Positions 47,390-58,915 of a stretch of 64,000 nt of DNA are shown here, one piece after another. Made by a program: the position numbers and the translations under genes. This stretch comes from Halichoerus grypus (Eukaryota; Chordata; Mammalia; Carnivora; Phocidae), in the NCBI RefSeq assembly GCF_964656455.1, contig NC_135718.1, forward strand, positions 22,766,449 through 22,830,448, written 5' to 3'. Each line of letters starts with the position of its first letter. Positions within the stretch are counted from its first letter, which is position 1. The notes beneath the pieces are model-generated. The model worked only from the letters and a program-made list of their open reading frames with translations, had not been told where the DNA came from and ran no database searches.

Positions 47390-47466
47390 CAGATCACTAA
47401 GTTGTACACCTGAAACTAAAGTAATATTGTGTGTCAACTCTACTCAAAAAAAAAAAAAAAAAAAAC
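47390..47466 (+). mobile_element. 5'-truncated L1 3' terminus
   Basis: 'agttgtacacctgaaactaa' and 'taatattgtgtgtcaactct', then an A-run of about 19. This is the last 60 bases of a common L1 3' UTR, a severely truncated insertion. Confidence 0.78.
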
Positions 47467-49404
47467 ACAACACATGAAACATCTTATCATCCCACACTTT
47501 CATTTCTGGTTGGGAAGATAGGATTGCTTACGTGATGCAGATGAATGGGGGAAGCTGCTTTATATAGTTCTCAAAATGAGAAGGATCATTGAATTTGATG
47601 GTTCAGGAAAGTGAGAGATCAATATGGTTTGGGTATGCAGAGGATTCATGGAAGATTGGAGACTTGAATTAGATCTTAAAGCTTAGGTAGGCAGCGTGTA
47701 GTTGGAGAAGATTCAAGACACTCTTTTTGGTGAGGAGCAAACAACAAAACCTTGGTGCCTTTGGAGAAAAATAACCCAATGTGATTGGAGCTGAGGATGT
47801 CCCTTAATAATAGAAACTATTCTTATTATAATGTGCCAAATTCAGTCATTTGAAGAATGTGGTTTTGTCCAATCTCAAAACAAACTTACATTAGAAGACT
47901 TTATTTCCAGTTTACAATCCAGAAAATTAGGGTTTTTTTTTTGCAGTTCTGTAACATGTCTAATTACCTAGTTGACAGGGTACAATGGTAAGTAAAAATG
48001 CATCTCATGTCTCAATGTGAGCTTGCACTTTTGAAGGTTGTGTAGGCTAAGTGGAGGCAGTTCACAGAAAGTTGAGTACTCCAGTGAGAATTCTCTGGAA
48101 GGGTCTTTAAGAAGTTTTTTAGTTGCCCATACAGTGAGGGTTTTAAATTGAGTTAGGATTTTGGTGCAATTTGAAACAACATAAATGGCGAGACCTCTTC
48201 ATCTAGTCCTTGATGTGACTCTGATCAAGGAAGTATTTTCTCGGTTGGAGGAAGGCTTTCTTTGCCTCTGTTTCATCCCAGTGTCCCTATCTTCATCCGT
48301 AGATCAGTTCTCCAGCTTGTTTCTGCAGGTTAGAGTGAAATTAGAATTGGAACAGGAAGGTTAAAGCCTGTTCTGCATTAGATGTATTTAAAGTTTATTT
48401 GTAAATTTTTCTAACAGCTGCGAAGTGGCTTTTTAACGTGTCCAGTAATTGAAATGATTTTGTAATGCAAGTCTTGTCATACATCATTAAGATCATCTTC
48501 CTACCTCTAGGCCGATTTAGCAGTGGCTCAGACATTTGGAATGCCCTGCTGAATAATTCTAGTTTGTTTATAGCTATCAGAAATGCAACATTAGGTTTGG
48601 TGATTCCAGAGTGACTGCTACATTCAGATGTTCAAAGTCTCACCAGCTTTAGAGTTATTTTGCAGAACCTGTCTGTCTTGGTGACCAGGGTGTGGGAATA
48701 CCAGTCTCTTGTTATTTATTACGGGAGATAATCTTTTCCCTGGAGATGCATGTCTCTGTCTCTCACCAGTAAATTTAGAAATGGAGATTTGCCCACAGCA
48801 CCGGTGCCTTTGCCTCTAAAGCTCTCTTCTAAGCTTTCTTTGAATTTTCCGGTTATTTCCATTATCTGTTGCTGCTGTCACAGCAGCAATTTTGCTCTTT
48901 TACATTCATAGTGGTACTGAGGAATCAGTAAGCTGCAAAGACAGTATTTCATTTTAGTTGATTTTTATTAAGAATACTCATTAGATAAACCCTTATCAGT
49001 ATAAATATACTAGAATTATTCTGCTGAGGCAGAATCCAGGGATGTAGGAACCATGTTGTAAGCCAGGAGCACGCATCAAAATTCTCATTTAAAGAAGTCC
49101 AACGCTGGAGAGAATTGAGACAGGTGCTAGCCATAACAGGGAAATAGAAATGAAGCCAAAGCAAAGCTAGGGTTGAAGAGTAAGAGTAATTCAGGGCAAT
49201 GCAAAAGGAGAAGCTAGACAGCCAACGTGGGTCAAACCCAGCACACATCAGATGCTTCCAGAGCAAAGAAACAACTCTGTTGGGCTGGTTCCTGATGCCA
49301 CTGGATTTTATTTTCACTTTCTTTTTTTAAACCTGTTCCACATTCAGAAGCTTCTACTTCCAGAAATTCTTTAAGATGCCAAGTGATTTATACGACCCTT
49401 GATT
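47467..49404. other. 1.9 kb repeat-poor sequence
   Basis: Contains the candidate conserved block at 48,390-48,800, listed separately. The 122-codon minus-strand open frame at 48,949-49,317 is the longest in the window that no repeat explains. Its Leu/Ser/Trp/Phe-rich reading and lack of a domain make chance likely. A faint MIR-like stretch lies near 47,830-47,960. Confidence 0.45.
48390..48800. promoter_or_regulatory. Candidate conserved non-coding block (unproven)
   Basis: Repeat-free, with more balanced composition than its surroundings. Words such as CAGCTG, CCAGTAATTGAAATGATTT, TAATGCAAG, CATCATTAAGATCATC and TTGTTTATAG suggest bHLH, homeodomain and forkhead sites. No comparative data are available here, so this is a pointer only. 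Confidence 0.18.
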
Positions 49405-49570
49405 GAAAACTGATGCATGGTGCTTTGCATATATTATCTTTAATCCTCATAAGAACCCTCAAGGTAAGTATTTTTACTTTGGTTTTGCTGATGAGGAATT
49501 TCTAACTCAGAGTGATTTGAAAAATATATCTGGGTTGTGTGGCAGAGCCTGGATTCAGAGCCAGGTGTGT
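49405..49570 (+). mobile_element. MIR SINE with a consensus-like splice donor
   Basis: 'tggtgctttgcatatattat', 'ctttaatcctcataagaacc', 'gctgatgaggaatttctaac', 'ggcagagcctggattcagag' follow MIR. At 49,463-49,468 the sequence reads CAAG|GTAAGTA, a full splice-donor consensus where MIR usually has AGGTAGGTA. Confidence 0.8.
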
Positions 49571-50532
49571 TTGAATCCAGACCTGGTTTGGTTTTCTCTG
49601 AACTCCCTTACCTTGCTTTCCCTTTATTTAATGGGATACCAAGTCAGAATGTCCCCTCTCCTGTTGGAATCAATATATATATATATATAGGCAAACTCAA
49701 AGGGATAAAAGGAAATGTAGAATTCAAGTATTTTAATTTATTGTCTATTCAGATTAGCTCAGAGAAGTTAGGTAACTTTCCAAGGTCATCCATTCCAGTG
49801 TTGCTAAAACCATTCTGAAAGGTGGGTCTCTAGATTCCTAGGCCAGCATGATGCTCCTAGATCTTAGATCCTTTGGACTGTGCCACTGAGTGTTGAGGCT
49901 ATGAGAATTTGGAGTTTTAGTCATTACATTCTCTCCCCTGTCTTTCCTGACAGCCTGTATGCTTTGAATCCAGAAATGTATTCACTGATCAAACACTTTG
50001 ACCTTATTAAGGTTCAAGAGAGCTTGTCATCAAAATGAATATCCCTGGAGGGATGATTTCACATTAGAGAGGTCAGAGGTGAGTGCCTGGTGTCAGAATT
50101 GATTCATCATACATGAACAGGCAGCATGTGATTACATTTTTCTGTTGGTGTTGATGCTAGGTAATAATAAATTCCTTTAGCCTCAAGGGATTTGTTGCAG
50201 CTTGAGTTCTGCCATGGAAAATTTCATCAGTTTAGTAGCAATGAAGTACTACTCTGAAAGAGGTGTGCAAATGATTTCTGATACTGAGAAAACAACCTAC
50301 AGATCTAGTCATTTGCATGGAAATTAGATGAAGCCCTGGAGCTTGGGACCTGCTTTTGTTTTTCATTGAGAAAAAGAAACACTTATATGATACCAGATAC
50401 CAAATAACATTTTCATTGAATCAGTTGTAATTTTAAAACTGATAAGAACAATAAAAGTAATATAATTCTCTGTTCTCCTGGCTAAAATTATTCCATCCAC
50501 CAAACTACTACCTAAATAATCTCTCTAAAACA
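49571..50532. other. No recognised gene; short (AT)n
   Basis: An (AT)n run of about nine units lies at about 49,672-49,688. Open frames of 90-95 codons at 49,403-49,818 overlap the MIR and each other. Confidence 0.4.
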
Positions 50533-50616
50533 GTAGTTCTCAAAGTGTGGTTCCTGGATCACCAGCATTGGGTGCTTTAGCATCACCTGTGAACTTGTTG
50601 CAAATGAAATTCTCAA
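50533..50616 (-). mobile_element. MER5A-like hAT relic, partial
   Basis: 'cagtagttctcaaagtgtgg', 'ttcctggatcaccagcattg', 'agcatcacctgtgaacttgt', 'tgcaaatgaaattctc' match one half of MER5A, antisense. It is cut off where MLT1-like sequence begins. Confidence 0.8.
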
Positions 50617-50629
50617 GATGTTTCTTAAA

Positions 50630-50862
50630 CACAATGAGCCATCATGTAAAAACTGGATTTATGTTGCTACAAGCCAAGGAGCTACCAGAGGCTAGGAGAG
50701 AGGCCTGGATCAGATCCTTCCCTAGCAACTTCAGATGGAGCATAGCCCTGCCAACATCTTGATTTTTGGACTCCTAACCTTCAGAATTGTGACACAGTAA
50801 ATTTATGTTGTTTATACCACACAGTTTGTGAAACCTTGTTATGGCAGATTAGGGAAACACAT
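50630..50862 (+). mobile_element. MLT1A-type LTR 3' half (ERVL-MaLR)
   Basis: 'gctacaagccaaggagctac', 'cagaggctaggagagaggcc', 'cagatggagcatagccctgc', 'caacatcttgatttttggac', 'ccttcagaattgtgacacag' and 'gaaaccttgttatggcagat' give the MLT1A 3' half in sense orientation. The 5' half is missing. Confidence 0.87.
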
Positions 50863-52130
50863 GCAAAGGTCAAGTGCTTATTCCTTCTAATGGCACGTAA
50901 GGTTTCCATCAGTACTGTTCAACACTGCCTGCATACTGGAACCATTTAGTTGGTGTATCATTTAGGCTCTCGGGACACATGGCATGCTCTATGGGAATAA
51001 CTGAAGAGAATTTAATACAGTTATATTTACAGAGGTGTGGGCAAGGTTATGAGAACCACTAAATGATGGTGAAGCCTCTAGCAGTATCAGCAGCAAGGTG
51101 TTGTCAGGAGCTCCCTTGAGCTGGGAGAGGGAGAGCTGAACTGCCAAGTGTTGGAGCAGTTAAGCCTTCAGTCAGTGACTGAGGTGATAAAACAAGCAAG
51201 AATCTAAAACCAGAGAAAGTCTAGATTCTCAGTGTTCCATTGTTTCCCACGGAATGGCATATCAGTCAAGAATCAAATGGATTAGCCCAGATGTGGGGGT
51301 CATCTCAATGTTAAGGGAGCCCTAAACAAAAGCCTGTGGTAGCTTAATGGGCTCTTGAGTTGGCGAGTTGTGGGGAGAGAGTGGGTAAGGGGGAGGGACT
51401 AGGAATGAAAAGTGTTGGTATTGAGATAGGGTGGGCAAACGTCTCAAGTTTTCCCTGTCCTCCCCCAATAAAGAGGTCTCAGTGGAGGCACCTGAAGAAG
51501 ACCTCTGCCTAAGGCCTCAGATAAAGAGACCTGGGAATGATGTCACAAAGTATAGAAATGTAAATGTATTAAGAACATGTCTGGCCAGAAAGGCCTGAGC
51601 CCTTGCCTTCAGGGAGTGGAATGTATTAGTTGTGCACCAATTCAAGTGTGGGTAGGGCAACCTTCCCCCATGAGGTCCATCCAGGTAAAGCACTTGTAAT
51701 TGTCTGTGGTCAGGCCTGACAATTCACACATGTCTTTTTGCCAGGAGCCAGATTTCTCAGATACCATTATTACACCAGATTAAAAGAGGCAAAAGAAGGG
51801 AAGAGTGCAATTTGAACCCAGTGAAAGTCATTGTCTTGGTCACTGAAGGAAACACTAACCTTGGACTCCTAACCTTCAGAATCAGAATCACTCAGAATCA
51901 CAGTCAGTCAGTCAGGGGGACAGCATGGTGGAAGGAACAAATCCTCCAATATCCTTCCCTTTCTCCAGACTCCTTCTATTCCCAAATCCATTGGGGGTGC
52001 AGCAGGTAAGGGGATTGGGTAAGGCAGTTCTTAGCTGTCAGCCTCCCACCGTACAAATCCAAGTATGGCCAGGAGTGGGGAAGCAAATGAAGCATAATCA
52101 GTACTCTGAGCTTTGAAAGATTACCAGATC
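50863..52130. other. Repeat-poor sequence without recognised gene
   Basis: A possible donor, GCAGCAG|GTAAGGG, at 52,005 follows a pyrimidine tract ending CTCCAG at 51,968, giving a hypothetical 37-base exon. Evidence is weak. The (CAGT)n-like word at 51,900-51,915 is a tiny simple repeat. Confidence 0.4.
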
Positions 52131-52192
52131 TTGGGCTCCATTTCTAGAGATTCTGATTTAATTGGTTAGAAGTAGGCTTTAGGCATTTTTGT
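52131..52192 (+). mobile_element. MER5B-like fragment
   Basis: 'gggctccatttctagagatt', 'ctgatttaattggtta' and 'ggctttaggcattttt' match the middle of MER5B. Both ends are lost. Confidence 0.6.
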
Positions 52193-52194
52193 AT

Positions 52195-52525
52195 GTTAAA
52201 TTTTGTAATGAAATCTAACCTTCACAAAAAGTTCACAAATTATAAGTGAAAGGCTTAATGAGTTATCATGAAATAAACATACCCATATAACCACCACAAA
52301 GATCAAGAGAGAGAACACTGTTGCATTCTAGAAGCCACTCCCAATCATCCTTTCTAGCTTCTCCCCAAAGGCAAACACCACCCTGATTTTGGGCACCACA
52401 GATTAGTTTACTTTTTTTTTTTTTTTTTAACTTTATACACATAGAATCATAGAGTATATGTTCTTTTGTGTCTTCCTTTCACTCAAATAGAACCCATCAC
52501 ATCTAAGTGTCTATCCCACCTATGA
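52195..52525 (-). mobile_element. Ancient L1 3' UTR fragment, antisense
   Basis: 'catacccatataaccaccac', 'aaagatcaagagagagaaca', 'aaaggcaaacaccaccctga', 'agattagtttac', 'cacatagaatcatagagtat', 'ttcttttgtgtcttcctttc' follow the reversed 3' UTR of L1M elements. A T-run of about 18 at 52,412-52,429 interrupts it. Confidence 0.75.
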
Positions 52526-52529
52526 TGTC

Positions 52530-53748
52530 AATACTTACCAATGATAGAGTTTTCTTGACTCTTTGAAGGGAAGAGTCATTTCATGTTTGAGATCTTAACA
52601 TTAAACAGTTTCCATTTTGCAATTTTCAGCAGTTACATAGCTACTTGTCTAAAAGCAATAAATAGGCATATTTTGGCAGAGTTGATTTTCTTACTCTTTT
52701 AAGCCAAATATCTTATAGTGTATATCAGAGATTCAAGGAAGTCTAAGCTGATGTTCCTAAGATGACATGGGTTGGAATGATGCATGAAAAATAGCCCACT
52801 CTGTCAGGCAATATAGCACGTGTGTGATTACAGAGGCGCTACACATGCTTGAAAAGATGTTATTTGTGGAAGAGAAGTAGGATTTCTGAGTAGAGGTTCC
52901 AAGGAATTTTCTGTTTAATGTTATGGGACAAGTTGCTTAAGTGAGTTGAATAAAGGTGTGGGGTTAATGATTACTAGTTAATGACTTCAGCAGATTGAAA
53001 TGAAGTAATGTGATTTTTGAGGGAAACAAAATGTGTCACATAAATACAGAACTGGGATCATAAGTTGTAGTCCTATAAGGTAAATATTTAGACCATGACA
53101 GATTCTAGAATCCACTTGTTTATTTTAAAAATGTAGCAAGGGATACAGAAGGTCTATTATAAGGAAAGATGGCTCATTGCACACACATACACTGAGTGTG
53201 AAGGATGGAAATATGATGTGTAACTCAAGTCTTATGTAATTTCAAGTGAACAGTCATTTCAAGTTTTAAATTTAAATGAGGCTTAGTTGACTCTCTTTAC
53301 CAAGTCAGTGTTGTGTAACTAGGTCCTTAGGTCCTGCTCAGTGGCTAAAATCCAGTTAGTCTCTTTTTGCAGATAGCAAATATATTTAGAACTTAGCTTG
53401 AAAAGAATGATGTATGACATGGGGCTTTTCTTTGAGACTCCTATATTTTTTGGAAGAGGAAAGCTTGTGAAATAAGATCTGCTCTGTCTAGAGAATTCTG
53501 CCTCTAGCCCTGCAGTGGCATCAAGATTGGATGGACACTGGCAATTCCTTCCTAGTAGAGGTCTTTAATGTAGTAAAGGATCACCAGTCCCTTTCTGTAA
53601 GTGGTTGTTCATAAGCTATCTTGTTCTAATTACACATAAAGTCATGCTGATGAAGTGAATTCCCAACTGATGCTCAAACTAGAAAACTAATTCAGCTAGT
53701 ACTTTGGGGACAGTGGATCTTGAGAGCCTTGCTTTGAATTATGCAATT
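52530..53748. other. No recognised feature
   Basis: About 1.2 kb of AT-rich sequence between an L1 fragment and a CAN-SINE. I see no gene or nameable repeat. Confidence 0.4.
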
Positions 53749-53762
53749 TGCTACAAATCTTT

Positions 53763-53974
53763 GTTTTTTTTTTTTTTTTTTTTAAGATTTTTTATTTATT
53801 TATTTGAGAGAGAGAATGAGATAGAGAGAGAGAGCACGAGCAGGGGGAGGGTCAGAGGCAGAAGCAGACTCCCCGCTGAGCAGGTAGCCTGATGCGGGAC
53901 TTGATCCCGGGACTCCAGGATCATGACCTGAGCTGAAGGCAGTCGCTCAACCAACTGAGCCACCCAGGCGCCCC
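53763..53974 (-). mobile_element. CAN-SINE with perfect target-site duplication
   Basis: T-run of about 19, AAGATTTTTTATTTATTTAT, GAGA-rich block, and reversed head 'ccaactgagccacccaggcg'. The duplication TGCTACAAATCTTT is at 53,749-53,762 and 53,975-53,988. Confidence 0.97.
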
Positions 53975-53988
53975 TGCTACAAATCTTT

Positions 53989-54807
53989 CTTAAAGGAACT
54001 CTTTTTTCTTTCCCTTTTTTCCCCTAGAAATTATTCTTATTTTGCCATATGATTGCAACATAAAACTTTTTCTGACTTTTAAAATCGTTTTCAGTTTCAT
54101 TATTCTGGGCAAAACTCCTAATTCTGTAGCTTATGTGACATTCACCATTCTCTTACCATAGAAAACATTTCAACACTGACAACAACAAAATAATCTCTAA
54201 TAACTGAAATGGTTCTAAGGGGCTTTGAAGGGAGGCACACTCTCACACATCTTCCTCAGACACTAAGTCAATGTCCTTGTCTGCCAACCATGTCACTCAC
54301 ATTGAGGACTGGGTAAGTAAGGTTTGAAGAGATTTAGATTTGTATGAGGGGAGGTAAATCTACCAATTCAAGAGTTGTTTCAAGTATACACAATGTGAGT
54401 GACTATACTGACTTTTAATGAACAGTTCCCTCTGTCAAAGAAAGGATAAGATGCTAAGGTCTCCTATGTCCAGTACAGTAAGATATAATTTCCAAAATAT
54501 TTAAGATGATTATTCTACACAGTATGATTTTTAGTAGGGGGGTATGAAGATTATAGAACAATTTTCCCCAGATACTCAACTTTGGCCCATTGTAATTTGA
54601 TGGTGCTTTCACTGGTCTGTAGCAAAGTGAGAATGTTGTCAATTCTTAATGCTATTGCCATTAACTTTAGATAGCTCTTTAGTATTTCCCTTTCTTACTT
54701 TTTGATTTTAAAATTATTTCTTTTATGGCATGTCATGATGGTTCAGGATTGTTCAGGATTGTGATTGTTTCTATTTTTTTGTTTGTTTGTTTTATTAACA
54801 CTCTTAC
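53989..54807. other. No recognised feature
   Basis: The spacer between two same-strand CAN-SINEs. AT-rich, with no gene or nameable repeat. Confidence 0.4.
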
Positions 54808-54821
54808 CTGAAAACTTTTTA

Positions 54822-55029
54822 TTTTTATTTTATTTTTTTAAGATTTTATTTATTTATTTGACAGAGAGAGACACAGCGAGAGACGGAACACAAGCAGAGG
54901 GAGTGGGAGAGGGAGAAGCAGGCTTCCCGCAGAGCAGGGAGCCCGATGCGGGGCTCGATCCCAGGACCCTGGGATCCTGACCTGAGCCGAAGGCAGACGC
55001 TTAACAACTGAGCCACCCAGGCGCCCCAT
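54822..55029 (-). mobile_element. CAN-SINE, young type
   Basis: Close to consensus throughout: 'ttgacagagagagacacagc', 'gagggagaagcaggcttccc', 'cgatgcggggctcgatccca', 'actgagccacccaggcgccc'. The duplication CTGAAAACTTTTTA lies at 54,808-54,821 and 55,030-55,043. Confidence 0.96.
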
Positions 55030-55229
55030 CTGAAAACTTTTTAAAAGCAAATGCCTTTATGTTTGATGCCGTTCAAAAAAAGTCTATAAATGATTAAAGA
55101 CCAAAAACTGCTATTTTACAGGATGCTGTTCTAGATTATCAGAACTATAAGAATTCCTTATTTCTACTCTGTAGACTGTAATCTGCAAGGATACTGTAGG
55201 ACAAAGCGTTGGTGGACTATACTTCCAAG

Positions 55230-55750
55230 TCACATTCTGAATTGACAATTTACGTAGTGTAGCGTGTCACTCTTCTGTTGGTCAGTGGTCCCCTTGAGGG
55301 AAGGATTTCCAGGAATATCTCCTCTAGTTTCACACTTGTACTCATCCTCAACTAGATTATACAGGGAGGAACTGCTAGGAATTGGTCTGAGTTTTGCATG
55401 GCTGTGATTATTGTGCCCGGGTGTAGCTGGCTCTCTCAGGCTCTGTAGTCCCTGTGGCTTGAGTGCTAGGAGGATTCAGTCCAGATGTGGATTTTACTTC
55501 CATAACCTCGTCTTTTTCTGTGGTTATCTGCCCAAGGGTTAAGCTGGAGTTCAGCAATATCTGAGATTCTTGTTTTAGTTCAATGGGGAAAGGAGACCTC
55601 TTATGTAGGATTGGAGCTGTACTTAGAATTTGGGCATCATAACTCATTACTATTATACTTTGTGATACCACTGTTTGCTGTTTATATAGCTGTCTTGAGA
55701 AAATTGAGGTAGAGATGCATTCTGGACTTGGGCTTGGGTATTTCTAGATT
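55230..55750 (-). pseudogene. Two adjacent minus-strand open segments, possible unidentified pseudogene
   Basis: On the minus strand an open stretch runs from about 55,750 to a TAA at 55,408-55,410. It is Ser/Thr/Gln/Pro/Glu-rich, for example PIELKQESQILLNSSLTLGQ and TTEKDEVMEVKSTSGLNPPS. Just before that stop, a +1 shift opens a second stretch of about 65 codons ending at TGA 55,230-55,232, with KLRPIPSSSSLYNLVEDEYK and KSDTLHYVNCQFRM. Upstream, the first frame continues with stops at positions that could once have been Trp or Arg. No known family was recognised, and no poly(A) tail or target duplication was found. The alternative is chance openness. Confidence 0.22.
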
Positions 55751-56034
55751 TTCTGGCTATGGTTTCACCTAATAGAAACTCAGGTAATATTAACAGTTAA
55801 TACCCTGATACCATGAAAAATGTCAACTTTGTTCTTTTGTTCTAAGCCGAGATTTCTATAAAACTCAGGAGTTTCTGAGATTATTAATGGCTGGTTTTGT
55901 GCTGATTTTCCCTTAGTAAACCCTTTTCTTACTCCATTAATCTGTTTATCCCTCCATCAGATCACTGTTTACCTAATAGATTTGATTCTTATAGGATATA
56001 TCATGCTTCATTGTAAAATTTTGTTGGAGACTTA
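55751..56034. other. No recognised feature
   Basis: Short spacer between the candidate pseudogene and an L2 fragment. Confidence 0.35.
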
Positions 56035-56155
56035 TGCATCTCCTAAAAGACTGTAAATCTTTAGATTGAGGGCTGAATTCCATTTGTCTTTGAATCTCCA
56101 GCACTTATCACTGTGCCTGACATGTGGTAAACATTCACCGAAATTTATTGAATGA
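56035..56155 (+). mobile_element. LINE-2 3' terminus
   Basis: 'ctgtaaatctttagattgag', 'ggctgaattccatttgtctt', 'tgaatctccagcacttatca', 'ctgtgcctgacatgtggtaa', 'aaatttattgaatga' are the L2 end. Confidence 0.82.
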
Positions 56156-56992
56156 GGATAGGAAGAAATAAATGAGTAAATTAATTAATTTCACCAAGTC
56201 TGATACTCATGCAGTTGTAATATTTACTTATATCAGCAGATATAATCACCATTGTTCCTAACGTTCATTTCTTTCCGATCTTAGTCCTGTGAGCTAGCAA
56301 TAGGAGCTTTCTTTTCCCACCCTTGTGGGTTCATAGACTGAGTTTCTTTGGCTTGAGATTCTCTGGGCTAGCCATAAAAGTGCCAGTCATATCCTTTGAG
56401 TGAGACTTTCACCAATCCTGTCTCTTGTCCTTATGATGCCCATATATGACTTTTTGGTTTTTGCATGACAGAGCAGCATGACACACATTGACCCAAATAA
56501 ATGAACACCCTCATCTGATCTGATGTTATTTGGTAATGACAGCAAGTTCTTATGCCAGCACGTAGGTTTTATTGACATTACCCAGGAACCCAGAATTTCA
56601 GTGTGTTTTCATTTCTATAATAAGCATTGCTGACAATAAAGTTTTATTTTTCTTTCCCCCCCCCAGCACGTCTGTTTGCCTTATAAAGGCATTCTTTATA
56701 TGTTTAGTCCCATGTGGATCATTTTTCAAAAACAAAGCCTCAGTATACAGAGAGACTGATTTCTCTTTTTAGTGTCTATAAATAGCTATAGTACACTTTT
56801 TAAATGTACTGAAACTAAGGGGAAAAAATCTGGAACTGGTTACCTTTTTATCATCAATAACTATAGCTTTACTCATGCAGAATAGGATGCAGTAGGTCTT
56901 TTGATTTTTGATGATTTGTTTTGTTTCTGCTATATTTGCTAGTGCTACAAATTATTGAAGTGCAAATAATTGCTTGAGACAATCAGCCCTGG
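56156..56992. other. No recognised gene; poly-C run
   Basis: A run of eight or nine C at about 56,657-56,665 is the only notable motif. Open frames stay below 70 codons. Confidence 0.4.
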
Positions 56993-57023
56993 TGTGTGTG
57001 TATGTGTGTGTGTGTGTGTGTGT
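56993..57023. repeat. (TG)n microsatellite with one interruption
   Basis: TG units broken once by TA, about 15 units in all. Confidence 0.95.
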
Positions 57024-58249
57024 TTTAAATGAATCAGCCCTTTATGTTTATCTTCCTATAAACTTATTGTGTTGCTCCTGTAAGCCATATGTGAACTACT
57101 TAAAGTTACCCTTCTGTGACCTATTTTCTTTGCATACAAAATGAAGATTTCAACTAAAATTTTCTCTAATCCCAATACACTATGAATTTATGAACATTTA
57201 TTATGTTTTTCTTCTAGGATTCCATCTAGTTAATTTAAGATCCTGATTCTTTTAGGTATTGTAGTCATGATAGTCTCAGGCTTATGTCACTGAAATTTGA
57301 TAAATAGGGTCTCCAACAACTTCAGCAGTGTCACTGACCAAAATATTCATTGAGGTAAGCCTGGTAGGGAATCACTTCATTAGGTGCTACTCTTTAAACA
57401 TGGAACTTTAATTAGTTGTGAATCTACTAAATTTTCCTTGTTTCAAACCCACTTTTATATACTACATATAGATATCAAGTAAAGATTTTCAAATGCTTTA
57501 CTGCAACCCAGCTATCCCATGTGTATATTGTCTAACTTAACTATCTCTCAACTCTACAAAAAATGGAATGCGATTAGTATGATATTGCTCATTTTCAAAT
57601 ACTCATGTATTTAACAAACCCATTTCTGTCTCCCAGTGCTCACCCACCACTCAGTTATAACATCTTTCTTGAAGTTTTCCTGGAAATTACATAAAGCTCG
57701 CCTTAGAAATTTGAAACTCTGCCTGTTTCCTTCTGAGTCTTGCAAAGACATCAGCCCATCTCCAGTTTCTTTGCATCATTCCCATTCTTTCTGATTCTTC
57801 CAAGAACCTGGTTGTAGATCAGATAACTCATATCCTTCAGCATCCCAGGATGTGGTCCTTCTAAAGTTTAGCCTGGAAGTTTTATAATCTTGTTCATTCT
57901 CCTCACCCATTTTAGACCTCCCCTAACCATTTACCACAATTACTTGCATATAATTTTCTTCATCAGAGAAGGCAGAAAATGTAGGTGTTGAATAGCTCAA
58001 GTGTATCTTTGTCAATCACCAGCGTTAAAACAATTCAAAATTTTTTCTCAGTTCTCAATACTTTTTACAAAGTAGTTTTGGTTTTGCTGACAATGATCAT
58101 CATGGTTTGTTGCGATATCCTTTTTTAATATTGTCTCTGTATTTCCTCACTCATTTGATCTTTCCAAAGGTTTTGTTACATAACCACTCTGGTTTCCTTT
58201 TTCTATCTCGCTGAGGTACTTTACAATTACATGGTCAGAATTACATGTT
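57024..58249. other. Repeat-poor sequence, no gene recognised
   Basis: A GAG|GTAAGCC donor-like word lies at 57,354, but no acceptor partner is convincing. Composition at 57,600-57,950 is more balanced than the surroundings. No repeat could be named. Confidence 0.4.
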
Positions 58250-58470
58250 TTCTTTTTTTTTAATTGAAGTATAATTGGCATACATTGTATTAATTTCAGG
58301 TGTATACAACATAGTGATTCAACAACTCCATACAGTATGCTATGCCCACCACAATTTGAGCTGCCACGTGTCACCGTAGAATGCTATTATACCATTAACT
58401 ACATTTCCTATGCTGGTACCTTTTATACCTGTGACTTAGAATTATGTTTCTTAGAACCTCACAATCTCCT
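58250..58470 (-). mobile_element. L1 3' UTR fragment, antisense
   Basis: T-run, then 'attgaagtataattggcata', 'tcaggtgtatacaacatagt', 'gattcaacaactccatacag', 'atgctatgcccaccacaatt' and 'catttcctatgctggtacct' match the reversed 3' UTR of L1M elements. Confidence 0.85.
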
Positions 58471-58730
58471 CAAGCCATCATCTTTCCAGGCTGAAACGCT
58501 GTGTGATCTCTCCTATAACCTGAATATAGAAAAAATTGGCTACTTAAAAATCCATGCTAGTCATTTGATAGCCAGGCTTCACAGCCACATATACTAGAAC
58601 TGAACAAGGAAAATTATTAATTTTATTCACAGGTAACTATTATTTCAATGTCTATTGAGAAATTTTGTCCCTTTTATTTCACTAATCAATATTCCTTTTT
58701 AAGCCAAAGTATGGTTCCCTACATCAAAAT

Positions 58731-58912
58731 CTCTCAACTTCAACATTATTGAATTTTAGACTAGATAAGTCTTTGTTGTGAGGTGCCACCCTGTGCATTG
58801 CATGCTATTTTGCAGTATCCTGGTTTCTGTCCACCAGATGCCAGTAGCACCTTCCTCTGGTTACAATGTCTCCAGACATTGTCACCATTATCCTGGTTGA
58901 GAACCACTGCTC
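58731..58912 (+). mobile_element. MER20-type hAT-Charlie MITE
   Basis: 'ctctcaacttcaacattatt', 'gactagataagtctttgttg', 'accctgtgcattgcatgcta', 'ccaccagatgccagtagcac', 'aatgtctccagacattgtca' and the terminal 'gttgagaaccactg' give a nearly complete MER20. MER20 copies act as regulatory sites in some placental tissues. Nothing here shows activity. Confidence 0.9.
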
Positions 58913-58915
58913 TAC

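Noticed and set aside
48949..49317. 122-codon minus-strand frame outside named repeats
   Set aside because: No domain, Leu/Trp/Ser/Phe-rich reading, and an expected chance length for the number of codons scanned. It deserves only a BLASTX check.
50533..52192. A single MER5 split by a 1.5-kb insertion
   Set aside because: The two fragments have opposite orientation and fit different subfamilies (MER5A and MER5B), so they are separate relics.
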